The notes beneath the pieces are model-generated. The model did not search any database and had not been told where the DNA came from. It was given only the letters and a program-made list of their open reading frames with translations. Of a stretch of 30,520 bases of DNA, positions 14,920 to 21,709 are shown in pieces. The DNA lies in NCBI GenBank assembly GCA_964477485.1, contig CAYZEE010000009.1:1-30520 (forward strand), in the 5' to 3' direction. The translations under genes were made by a program, and so were the position numbers. The DNA comes from CAYZEE01 sp964477485. Lineage in GTDB: Bacteria > Patescibacteriota > Microgenomatia > Levybacterales > UBA12049. How positions within the stretch are numbered: the stretch's first letter is position 1; every line of letters starts with the position of its first letter.

Positions 14920-16256
14920 TGATAAGAATTTCAAATTTCGAATTTAAAATTTTAAATTACCGAAAAGGATTTACCTTGATTGAGCTTCTTGTGGTTATAG
15001 CGATTATAGGAATTCTTGCTGCGATTATTTTTGTAAATTTTACCAATGTCAGACAAAAAGCGCGGGATGGTGAGCGCAAATCAGACCTTCGTAAAATCCA
15101 AATAGCTCTTGAAGCTTACAAGTCAGATGAGGGAGCATATCCTGTGCAATCAGTGGTTTCGGGGGGAATGACTACTCTTGATGCGAACTGTCCGATTACG
15201 TCGCCTTCCTACTTTGGGAATGCTCCTGATTGTACTGTAAGTTATTTGCAGACAATCCCCATGGATCCAAGCGGTTCAACCTGGTTTAATAATGGGAATT
15301 ATTACTATAATACTGTTGGTAACGGTTACAGACTAGCAGGTTGTCTTGAAAATAAAAATGACACTCAAGGGACTACGGCAAGTTTAATTCCAAATGTGTT
15401 CAAATTTATTGCCGGTCTTATTCCCAAGGCTGAAAAACCGCCAATAAAAGAAGTTGCCGCGGCGACTTACTCATCTGCAACAGATTCAGTAACTGGTTCT
15501 ACCGGAGGAAGTACTCTTTCCTGGACATTTGCCGTACCTAGTGGACTCACAAATAGTATTCTTACAGTTGGCGTATCGGCCTACTATTATCAGTCTCCAT
15601 GGGTAAAAGTAAACAGCATAACCTACGCGGGGGGATCTCTTACAAAAGAAGTTGCGCAGTTGTCTTCAGATAGCACAACAGATTCGGAGATATGGTATCT
15701 TAAGAGTCCTGCATCCGGCACGAATACGCTTCAAATAAACTTTAACGTAAATACATACGCCGTAGCGGGAGCTGCAATCTGGTCAGGAGTTGACCAAACT
15801 AGTCCTATTTATTCTTACAACGCAGCAATGGGCAGTAGCACTACGGCTTCAGTGTCTCTTAATAGTGTGGCCGGTGGAGTAGTCCAGGATAATTTTTCTG
15901 ATGCTGGAAATGACGCCACATCTCCTAACGGTAGTCAAAAGCAAATGTGGAACACCATAGGTAGCACTAGCGTAATAACAGGAGCAGCCAGCTATTTATC
16001 TACATCAACTACGGGTTCTATAACTATGTCTTGGAGTTGTTGCGCATCGCTTTATCCGTGGGCCCTTACGGCAGTTTCGCTAAATCCATATACCGGTCCT
16101 ACTCCTACCCCGACTCCTCTTCCCACTTCCACCCCAACTCCTACCCCTACTTCAGCTCCTCTTCCTACCCCAACTCCGACTCCTCTTCCTACCCCCACCC
16201 CATTCACGCTTACGAATTGTCAGACTAGTTGGGCGTATGAGCTCAGCAATCCATAG
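14916..16256 (+). CDS. Minor pilin with inserted beta-rich exported domain
   Basis: 446 residues. Leader ends RKG/FTLIELLVVIAIIG (Gly18), followed by RQKARDGERKSDLRKIQIALEAY and a pseudopilin body up to GCLENKNDTQG (about residue 152). Sibling pilins go from here straight to their C-terminus (YYELDSP); here about 280 residues are inserted before NCQTSWAYELSNP. The insert begins with a hydrophobic/basic stretch ending KEVAAAT, continues as a Ser/Thr/Gly-rich beta domain (STLSWTFAVPSG, LTVGVSAYYYQSPWVKV, AAIWSGVDQTSPI, MSWSCCASLYPWALTAVSL) and ends in a Thr-Pro linker of about 45 residues. I infer a pilus-tip adhesin. It overlaps the upstream gene by 4 nt. Confidence 0.87.
   Translation: MMIRISNFEFKILNYRKGFTLIELLVVIAIIGILAAIIFVNFTNVRQKARDGERKSDLRKIQIALEAYKSDEGAYPVQSVVSGGMTTLDANCPITSPSYFGNAPDCTVSYLQTIPMDPSGSTWFNNGNYYYNTVGNGYRLAGCLENKNDTQGTTASLIPNVFKFIAGLIPKAEKPPIKEVAAATYSSATDSVTGSTGGSTLSWTFAVPSGLTNSILTVGVSAYYYQSPWVKVNSITYAGGSLTKEVAQLSSDSTTDSEIWYLKSPASGTNTLQINFNVNTYAVAGAAIWSGVDQTSPIYSYNAAMGSSTTASVSLNSVAGGVVQDNFSDAGNDATSPNGSQKQMWNTIGSTSVITGAASYLSTSTTGSITMSWSCCASLYPWALTAVSLNPYTGPTPTPTPLPTSTPTPTPTSAPLPTPTPTPLPTPTPFTLTNCQTSWAYELSNP
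14927..14954. repeat. Heptamer array 6 (prepilin leader)
   Basis: Units AATTTCA, AATTTCG, AATTTAA, AATTTTA in a row, encoding the leader just before the PilD cleavage site. Confidence 0.75.
15039..15085 (+). repeat. 47-nt block identical to 16799-16845
   Basis: Exact direct repeat between the pilins at 14916 and 16682, covering the end of alpha1 (codons for TNVRQKARDGERKS). Sequence on both sides diverges. Confidence 0.85.
16104..16144 (+). repeat. 41-nt Thr-Pro linker block identical to 19445-19485
   Basis: Exact repeat between the linkers of the two minor pilins that carry inserted domains. It encodes alternating Thr/Pro with a LPTS step. Low-complexity codons make chance similarity easier, but identity over 41 nt including the same step is notable. 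Confidence 0.75.
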
Positions 16257-16261
16257 CCAAG

Positions 16262-16282
16262 TTGAAAATTGAAAATTGAAAA
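16262..16282. repeat. Heptamer array 7 (after a pilin stop)
   Basis: Three perfect TTGAAAA units immediately downstream of the pilin stop codon at 16256, upstream of the dead S23 gene. Confidence 0.8.
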
Positions 16283-16299
16283 ATATTAGACAGTGAAAA

Positions 16300-16685
16300 A
16301 TGAAAGGAAAAAGATTAATATCAAATAAGGATTGAAAGAAGAATTTCCTTGACCGGCTTTTACAGTTTGCGGTTAGGATTATAAAGTTAGCAAGTAGTTT
16401 ACCAAAAACACCTGCGGGGTTTGCGATAGATGGTCAATTAATAAGAGCTGGAACATCGATAGGCGCAAATACCGAGGAAGCACAAGATGCTTAATCAAAG
16501 CGTGATTTTATTCAAAAATTGACAGTTGCCTTAAGAGAAGCGAAGGAAAAAGATATTGGTTAAAAATTATCAAAATTTCTAAATTATTAAGTTTTACTGC
16601 AGCTGATAAGGAATTAGATGAATACAACGAGATTGTTGCAATATTGACATCAAGTATAAAATCTTGCAAAGCAAAGTTAGTATGA
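16300..16685 (+). pseudogene. Four-helix-bundle protein (S23 / 23S rRNA intervening-sequence family), broken
   Basis: Starting at ATG 16300, the frame reads FLDRLLQFAVRIIKLASSLP, then TPAGFAIDGQLIRAGTSIGA, NTEEAQDA, SKRDFIQKLTVALREAKEK, and after a +1 change RYWLKIIKISKLL and EYNEIVAILTSSIKSCK, the classic S23 order. It is interrupted by a TGA at 16333-16335, a TAA at 16492-16494 (one transition from CAA, as the family would have Gln) and a one-base loss in the A-run at 16547-16551. Three lesions make sequencing error an unlikely full explanation. Its former stop overlaps the next pilin's ATG. The molecular role of this family is not known; here it is a relic inside the pilin operon. Confidence 0.82.
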
Positions 16686-17224
16686 AAAAACTTTCATCTT
16701 TCAACTTTCAACTCTCAACTTATGAGGGTTTCACCCTCATTGAACTTCTTGTGGTTATAGCAATTATCGGAATTCTTTCCGCTATTCTTTTTGTAAACTT
16801 TACCAATGTCAGACAAAAAGCGCGGGATGGTGAGCGCAAATCAGATCTTCGACAGATCCAATCAGCTCTTGAGCGCTACAATGCAGATCAAGGTAGTTAT
16901 CCGACTTCTGGAAGTTTAATCAATTGTCCAACCGGCTCGCCCACCTTTTTTGGAAACGCTCCTAGCTGCACAACAACTTATCTTTCAAAAATTCCAACGG
17001 ATCCCCTCCCTGCCTCTTATAATAATAATGGAGTATATGGTTATGGAACTGCGAATTCTAATATGAAGTATTTTTTAGTTGCATGTCTTGAAAACACAAA
17101 CGATTCGGGTTATGGAACAACCGGTAATCCATGGGCTGCTCTTGATTTCTCTTCCGCTGCGGCGAGCGGCGCGCTCAATGGATATAGCGGATGTGGTAAC
17201 TTGTTTATGCTTGAGAGTCCATAA
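16682..17224 (+). CDS. Minor pilin / pseudopilin, mosaic of its neighbours
   Basis: 180 residues from ATG 16682 (an in-frame TTG at 16664 exists but lies inside the S23 relic). Leader of 16 residues ends TYEG/FTLIELLVVIAIIG; then RQKARDGERKSDLRQIQSALERY, CPTGSPTFFGNAPSC and a C-terminus GCGNLFMLESP. Its alpha1 region shares an exact 47-nt block with the pilin at 14916, and its mid-region shares an exact 64-nt block with the pilin at 14335, so it looks like a recombinant of the two. The leader is encoded by a heptamer array. Confidence 0.87.
   Translation: MKKLSSFNFQLSTYEGFTLIELLVVIAIIGILSAILFVNFTNVRQKARDGERKSDLRQIQSALERYNADQGSYPTSGSLINCPTGSPTFFGNAPSCTTTYLSKIPTDPLPASYNNNGVYGYGTANSNMKYFLVACLENTNDSGYGTTGNPWAALDFSSAAASGALNGYSGCGNLFMLESP
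16691..16718. repeat. Heptamer array 8 (prepilin leader)
   Basis: CTTTCAT, CTTTCAA, CTTTCAA, CTCTCAA, four units, encoding leader residues four to thirteen or so of the pilin at 16682. Confidence 0.85.
16799..16845 (+). repeat. 47-nt block identical to 15039-15085
   Basis: Partner of the repeat in the pilin at 14916; marks the 5' part of the mosaic pilin. Confidence 0.85.
16934..16997 (+). repeat. 64-nt block identical to 14668-14731
   Basis: Partner of the repeat in the pilin at 14335; marks the middle part of the mosaic pilin. Confidence 0.85.
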
Positions 17225-17229
17225 TCTTA

Positions 17230-17257
17230 GAATTATGGATCAAGAATCATGAATAAA
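17230..17257. repeat. Heptamer array 9 (spans a prepilin start)
   Basis: GAATTAT, GGATCAA, GAATCAT, GAATAAA. The ATG at 17249 lies within the third and fourth units. It matches the array at 18430 in 25 of 28 positions. Confidence 0.75.
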
Positions 17258-17893
17258 AAAATAAATCTGAAGGATTTACCCAGCACCACTTTTATGCATT
17301 ATGAAGCATATCCAATTGAAAAACTTGCAAGAATGAGAGAAAAAAGACTTAAATATAATGGTAATGCAATAAGAGAATTGAAAAAAAGAATTTTGGAAAG
17401 TGGTGCTGGTTTTACCCTCATTGAACTTATGGTTGTTCTCTCGATTATTGCTATTTTATCAATGCTGGGAATTGCATCGTTTGTAAACTATAATCGGTCG
17501 CAAACTGTTGATTCTGCGGCAAATGATTTCGCAACCGTGCTTAATCTGGCAAAATCCCGCGCCCTGTCCCAGGTTAAGCCGTCTTCTTGCGCAGTAACGA
17601 CAGCGCTTGACGGCTATGAAGTTAGGCTCTGCGGTGGCGTACCTGCATGTATTTCTGGTAATCCTAATACAAATTACGAGCTCGATGTAAGATGCACCGG
17701 CAATTATTATAACGTTTCATTCGGGACGTTCCCCCAAAATGTCAGTTTTGCGGCCAGCCCAACTCCGCCTACTTCGATCTTCTTTCCTGTTTTAACAGGC
17801 GGAGTTTCCTGGAATGGTACAATTGGTATAACAGGATTCTCGCAGACGAAAAATGTGATTATAGATACAAATGGAAATATTTCTATCCAGTAA
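17249..17893 (+). CDS. Minor pseudopilin, GspH/FimT-like, with palindrome-interrupted leader
   Basis: 214 residues. The PilD site is SGAG/FTLIELMVVLSIIAIL with Gly at 54, an extremely long leader. Residues 10-53 are the translation of a palindrome-ended insert like that in the pilin at 14335. The mature part is GspH/FimT-like: NYNRSQTVDSAANDFATVLNLAKSRALSQ (split here by family motif), a beta-rich body and ending NVIIDTNGNISIQ, close to the usual FimT/GspH C-terminus. It would be a tip-complex minor pilin. The start lies within a heptamer array. Confidence 0.87.
   Translation: MNKKINLKDLPSTTFMHYEAYPIEKLARMREKRLKYNGNAIRELKKRILESGAGFTLIELMVVLSIIAILSMLGIASFVNYNRSQTVDSAANDFATVLNLAKSRALSQVKPSSCAVTTALDGYEVRLCGGVPACISGNPNTNYELDVRCTGNYYNVSFGTFPQNVSFAASPTPPTSIFFPVLTGGVSWNGTIGITGFSQTKNVIIDTNGNISIQ
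17278..17410. repeat. Palindrome-ended insert in prepilin leader, copy 2
   Basis: Left arm 17278-17293 (ACCCAGCACCACTTTT) is identical to that of copy 1; right arm AAAGTGGTGCTGG at 17397-17409 is its perfect 13-nt inverted repeat. Flanking copies are GGATTTACC (17272-17280) and GGTTTTACC (17408-17416). The offset between flanks is 136 nt here and 82 nt in copy 1, both 1 modulo 3, so both shift the frame alike. Interiors are unlike apart from basic REKR-type codons. Confidence 0.75.
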
Positions 17894-17910
17894 AAGAAGA
17901 AAGATGAGAG

Positions 17911-18426
17911 ATGAAAAATAAAAATTGCGGACAGACGATAGTGGAGGTTTTGGTGGCGCTAGGAACTGCGGTTCTTGTAATCTCTGCAATTGTAGTTGCG
18001 GTGTTATCCGCTCTTAATAATGCGCAATTTAGCAAAAGCCAAAATCAGGCAACAAGTTTTGCCCGGGAGGGACTGGAGATAGTCAGCAATCTGGCTTTGT
18101 CTAATTGGGATACGTTTACCTCTAATTATCCGACAGGAAGCTACTGTCTGGATCAAAACAGTTCTACTCTTATTCAAAAAAATGGAACAGTGCAGGGATG
18201 CGAAGGCACTGGAGAGACATCCGGACAAAATGTTTATCCATATGCTCGAGAAGTTGATATTGAACAGAGCTCTTCATCATGTAATGCCACCAGCCCATAT
18301 GGTACAAAGGTAACGACTACGGTTTCCTGGTCGGACAGCAAATGTACAAACTCTTCAAATCTCTACTGTCATCAGGTTCAACTTGTGTCTTGCGTTACAG
18401 ATAATAGTAATACAGGCTCGCCATAA
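17911..18426 (+). CDS. Minor pseudopilin, PilV/GspI-like
   Basis: 171 residues. A very short leader MKNKNCG ends at G/QTIVEVLVALGTAVLVISAI: Gln replaces Phe at +1 but Glu at +5 is retained. The following FAREGLEIVSNLALSNWD stretch is typical of PilV/GspI-like proteins. The C-terminal domain has six or more Cys and a beta pattern (VTTTVSWSDSKC, HQVQLVSCVTD). It would form part of the trimeric tip complex with the GspH- and GspJ-like proteins around it. 17 nt after the preceding gene; no strong ribosome site. Confidence 0.82.
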   Translation: MKNKNCGQTIVEVLVALGTAVLVISAIVVAVLSALNNAQFSKSQNQATSFAREGLEIVSNLALSNWDTFTSNYPTGSYCLDQNSSTLIQKNGTVQGCEGTGETSGQNVYPYAREVDIEQSSSSCNATSPYGTKVTTTVSWSDSKCTNSSNLYCHQVQLVSCVTDNSNTGSP

Positions 18427-18429
18427 AAA

Positions 18430-18457
18430 GAATTATGAATCAGGAATTATGAATAAA
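18430..18457. repeat. Heptamer array 10 (spans the PilW-like start)
   Basis: GAATTAT, GAATCAG, GAATTAT, GAATAAA. The ATG at 18449 sits at the same phase in the array as the ATG at 17249 does in array 9. Confidence 0.75.
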
Positions 18458-19810
18458 AAAAATTTAAATTTCAGAAAGGGGTTCACCTTGGTTGAGCTTT
18501 TGGTGGTAATTCTTGTTATTTTTATAGTCGGCGGAATAATTATGTCTATTTTATATTCTGCTTTCCGGGGCGCAACCAAAACAAATACCATTGATATTGT
18601 CCGAAGAAACGGCGACTATGCAGTTTCGCAAATGTCAAGAATGATAAGATACTCGCAGTCATTCGGAGGGGTAAGCACAGACGGCACAAATTATGTTACA
18701 AACTGCAGTCTTCTTACGTATTCGCCTTCTACTATTTCTCCGAAAATTATCGCTCCAAAAAAGGAGAAAGGGGGCTTTTCAATAATAGCCGATTTTATTC
18801 AGAGGTTTATTATGTCAGGCAAAAAAGAGGCATCGATGTTATTGTCAAAAATTGCAAGTCTGACCTTGCGATCAGAAAAAACCCTGGTAAAAAGAGTTGC
18901 CGCATCTACAACTGTTTATCTTGGCTATCAGACTGCAGGCGGAAATGCAACAGGTAACTGTAATCGTATCCGCGCACAACAATTAAGTCCCATAACCACT
19001 GCTCAGGCAGGAACCGTTTCTCAAGGCTATGCCTATTTATCGGGAAATACAACAGGATATTCGGGGACAGTTTATATGGTAGTTTACCTTGATGACGGCA
19101 GTAATTTTCCAGGAAATTTGATAGCAGCAAGCAACGGGATTTTAATTCCAACAACACAAGCAGCAGGATGGGTAAGTTTTAATTTTTCACCTTCTTTTAA
19201 TACTACCGCAGGTCAAGTACTGTGGTTGGGTGTCTACGGTTATGTTGGAGGCGCAGGAGCTTGCGGCACGGCCGGTCCTCTTATAAGTCTTGATGTAGGA
19301 ATACTGGGTAATTATGCTAATTTACTGTATCGATATGCTGACTATACCGCAGGTTCAACTCCCCCTTCTGTATTTCCTATTTCTAATCCTGGCACAACTA
19401 CCGTTTCCTTTAGCGAATATCTGGTTGTTAATATAACTCCTACCCCTACCCCGACTCCTCTTCCCACTTCCACCCCAACTCCTACTCCAACTCCGCCCCT
19501 GCCGAAATATAATTATGTTAAAATAACATCTTTTGACGGCGGAGTTACAACTTTTTCATGTCTGGACTCTATCGCCCATCCGCCAAATGGCCAAATTGCC
19601 TCAACAAGCGCATCGGCAAGCATTCCTCTTGTGGACACAAACTCCTCCGTTACTGTTAATTCATGCTGGTTTACCTGCCTTCAAAATAGTCTTAGTTCTC
19701 CTGTCACGATTGGGATAAACGCTACTCTTTCAGCGCAAACTACCAGCAGTTTTTTTGAAAGACAGGCAACTATACCGTTTCAGACGTCAGTCACCATGAG
19801 AAATTATTAG
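18449..19810 (+). CDS. Minor pseudopilin, PilW/GspJ-like, with inserted beta-rich exported domain
   Basis: 453 residues from ATG 18449 (an earlier in-frame ATG at 18383 lies inside the PilV-like gene). Leader ends FRKG/FTLVELLVVILVIF, then GGIIMSILYSAFRGATKTNT and VSQMSRMIRYSQS as in PilW/GspJ. The body is split after YVTNCS (about residue 92) by a long insert: basic amphipathic helices ending KRVAAST, a beta domain (VYMVVYLDDGSNFPGNLIAA, GQVLWLGVYGY) and a Thr-Pro linker. The PilW fold resumes at YVKITSFDGGVTTFSC and ends in FQTSVTMRNY, the usual last strand. Probable pilus-tip adhesin; same build as the pilin at 14916. Confidence 0.87.
   Translation: MNKKNLNFRKGFTLVELLVVILVIFIVGGIIMSILYSAFRGATKTNTIDIVRRNGDYAVSQMSRMIRYSQSFGGVSTDGTNYVTNCSLLTYSPSTISPKIIAPKKEKGGFSIIADFIQRFIMSGKKEASMLLSKIASLTLRSEKTLVKRVAASTTVYLGYQTAGGNATGNCNRIRAQQLSPITTAQAGTVSQGYAYLSGNTTGYSGTVYMVVYLDDGSNFPGNLIAASNGILIPTTQAAGWVSFNFSPSFNTTAGQVLWLGVYGYVGGAGACGTAGPLISLDVGILGNYANLLYRYADYTAGSTPPSVFPISNPGTTTVSFSEYLVVNITPTPTPTPLPTSTPTPTPTPPLPKYNYVKITSFDGGVTTFSCLDSIAHPPNGQIASTSASASIPLVDTNSSVTVNSCWFTCLQNSLSSPVTIGINATLSAQTTSSFFERQATIPFQTSVTMRNY
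19445..19485 (+). repeat. 41-nt Thr-Pro linker block identical to 16104-16144
   Basis: Partner of the linker repeat in the pilin at 14916; lies between the inserted domain and the resumed PilW fold. Confidence 0.75.
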
Positions 19811-19829
19811 TTGACCCCGTCAAACAGGG

Positions 19830-19858
19830 TTGACACAATTATAAATGATTGATACTCT
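19830..19858 (+). promoter_or_regulatory. Possible promoter before the PilX-like gene
   Basis: A perfect TTGACA at 19830-19835 follows a small inverted repeat (GTCAA...TTGAC). The -10 is poor: GATACT at 19851 (15-nt spacer) or TACTCT at 19853 (17 nt). It lies in the 63-nt gap before 19874. Confidence 0.35.
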
Positions 19859-19873
19859 TAAATCAGAGTAATT

Positions 19874-20665
19874 ATGGCAAGAAACAGTCAAGAAGGGCAA
19901 ACCCTTCTAATAGTAGTTTTGGTAATGGTAATTGCCGCAACAGTTGGTTTATCTGTAGTTTCAAAAAGCATAACCAGTCTTCGTACTTCAACTGAGGAAG
20001 CAAATTCTGCCAAAGCCCTGTCTGCCGCAGAGGCAGGCATCCAGCAGCAACTTCAATCGGGAACTTCGATAGGCTCTGGGTCATTTTCAGCTAATGCAAG
20101 TTATACTACCAATATCGCTGCGCAAAGCGGAACACAAGTTCTCTTAAATGGCGGCAATACGATTCGTCGGGATGAAGGTACGGATTTGTGGCTTGTGCCG
20201 CACAATGCATCTAATAACCCTGTTTGGAGCAGTCCATGGTCTGGCAGCTCCCTCACTATATACTGGGGTGACTCATCGGGCGATTGCAATAACGCAGCTT
20301 TGGAGATTTTAGTTATTACCGGATCCGGTGGCGTGTACACGCAGAAACGGTACGTTTACGACACTGGGTGTCCGCGCGGCAACAACTTTCTCCATATCTC
20401 ACCCTCGAGAGGAACTATGGTGGATGGAATAAATTTTATTTATTCAACCCCAATTAGTGTTACAAATGGCCTTGTAGTCAGAATTGTCCCTTTGTACACG
20501 GATACCTCAATTGGAGTAGCCGGAAGCGTAGCTTTACCTTCTCAGGGAAATGTAATTTCATCAACCGGGACATCCGGTACAGTAGCCCGCATGATCAATG
20601 TTTTTCAGGGTTATCCTCAACTTCCTTCGGAATTTTTTAATTACGGCTTTTTCGTCCCGCGATAA
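19874..20665 (+). CDS. PilX-like minor pilin assembly protein
   Basis: 263 residues. The N-terminus MARNSQEG/QTLLIVVLVMVIAATVGL and the following ANSAKALSAAEAGIQQQLQ match the PilX N-terminal domain; Gln replaces Phe at +1 and there is no Glu at +5, as is common in PilX/GspK-like proteins. The C-terminal domain contains DLWLVPHN, SLTIYWGDSSGDC and AALEILVI motifs and a Cys pair (GDCNN, DTGCPRGN). It presumably joins the tip complex with the PilV- and PilW-like pilins just upstream. It may have its own promoter at 19830. Confidence 0.82.
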   Translation: MARNSQEGQTLLIVVLVMVIAATVGLSVVSKSITSLRTSTEEANSAKALSAAEAGIQQQLQSGTSIGSGSFSANASYTTNIAAQSGTQVLLNGGNTIRRDEGTDLWLVPHNASNNPVWSSPWSGSSLTIYWGDSSGDCNNAALEILVITGSGGVYTQKRYVYDTGCPRGNNFLHISPSRGTMVDGINFIYSTPISVTNGLVVRIVPLYTDTSIGVAGSVALPSQGNVISSTGTSGTVARMINVFQGYPQLPSEFFNYGFFVPR

Positions 20666-20671
20666 AAGTAC

Positions 20672-21709
20672 ATGAACAAAAAACCTTTCGGTCTTGATAT
20701 CGGAATATCAACTACAAAAATTGTATGGTTATCCCGACAAAAAGAAGGATTTTTGCTGGACGCATCTATTATTACTCCTACTCCTCCAAAAGGTATGTTA
20801 TCGGAGTTTCCACTGGATGAGGAAGAAATGGCAAAGTCGCTGACTCGAGCCGTGACAGATGCAAAAATCACGACAAAATACGCAAATGTTGCCCTGGCGG
20901 AAAATCAGGTTTATACAAAAGTTATAGAAATGCCTATGCTGTCAGACAAAGAACTCTCGTCCGCCATTTATTGGGAGGCAGAGGAATATATTCCCGTACC
21001 TCTCTCAACAATTAATCTTGCCTGGACTATTCTAAAAAAGCCGCAAAAAGCAACAATTGGAGAAAAAATGCAGGTTCTTATGGTTGGAGCGCCGATGCAT
21101 CTTATAAATAAATATCAAAAAATTTTAGCAATGGCTGGCTTTTCAATAAATGCGGTAGAAACTCACATATTGGCAACTGTCCGGGCGCTTGTTAGGAGTG
21201 ATAATTTTCCTATTTCTCTTATTGTGAGTATCGGCTCCGCAAGTACGGCTCTTGCGATTATTAGAGAAGGCGTTATGGTTTTTGTCTATTCGATCCCAAC
21301 CGGAGGCGCTGCTATTAACCGGGCAATTGCTGCGGATTTCGGACTCACCCCCAAAGAGGCTGAGGAGTATAAAAAGATTTATGGCGTTTCAAAGGAAGTT
21401 CTTGGAGGAAAGATTGGCAAGGCCACAGAGCCGATTCTTAATTCAATTGCCGAAGAAATCAAGAAAGCTCTGGCTTATTATTCGGAAAAATATAAAGATG
21501 ATAAGCCAATAAGACAGATAGTTCTTTCCGGAGGAACAGCGAGGCTTCCGGGAATAGATGTCTTTTTTGCTAATAAAGTAAACACGGAAACAGTTATTGC
21601 CAATCCCTGGGAGGCGCTTGCAAGTCAAAATCTGCCAACGGAAATTATTGAAAACGCACCGGATTATACTATCGCTGTAGGACTTGCGATGAGAGATTAT
21701 GAAAAGTGA
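20672..21709 (+). CDS. pilM: Type IV pilus assembly protein PilM (actin-like ATPase)
   Basis: 345 residues with the FtsA/PilM actin-like fold: phosphate-1 GLDIGISTTKIVWL at the N-terminus, ALAENQVYTKVIEMP, the IYWEAEEYIP box typical of PilM, phosphate-2 LIVSIGSASTALAII, and the adenosine motif IVLSGGTARLPGID. PilM is a cytoplasmic ring that binds the N-terminal tail of PilN and links to the ATPases. It overlaps pilN by 11 nt and begins the pilMNO set. PilP and PilQ are absent, as expected in an organism without an outer membrane. Confidence 0.95.
   Translation: MNKKPFGLDIGISTTKIVWLSRQKEGFLLDASIITPTPPKGMLSEFPLDEEEMAKSLTRAVTDAKITTKYANVALAENQVYTKVIEMPMLSDKELSSAIYWEAEEYIPVPLSTINLAWTILKKPQKATIGEKMQVLMVGAPMHLINKYQKILAMAGFSINAVETHILATVRALVRSDNFPISLIVSIGSASTALAIIREGVMVFVYSIPTGGAAINRAIAADFGLTPKEAEEYKKIYGVSKEVLGGKIGKATEPILNSIAEEIKKALAYYSEKYKDDKPIRQIVLSGGTARLPGIDVFFANKVNTETVIANPWEALASQNLPTEIIENAPDYTIAVGLAMRDYEK

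Noticed and set aside
16333..16335. In-frame TGA in the S23 gene as evidence for UGA recoding (as in Gracilibacteria/SR1)
   Set aside because: Several intact genes here end in TGA at the expected place (pilM, and the pilin at 14335), and the S23 gene has a TAA and a frameshift as well.
14308..16718. Heptamer arrays considered as a CRISPR or regulatory-spacer array
   Set aside because: Units are 7 bp, contiguous, without unique spacers, and scattered over many genes; no cas genes are present.
18383..18448. Upstream start for the PilW-like gene
   Set aside because: It lies inside the PilV-like coding sequence and would add a hydrophobic stretch before a normal 11-residue prepilin leader.
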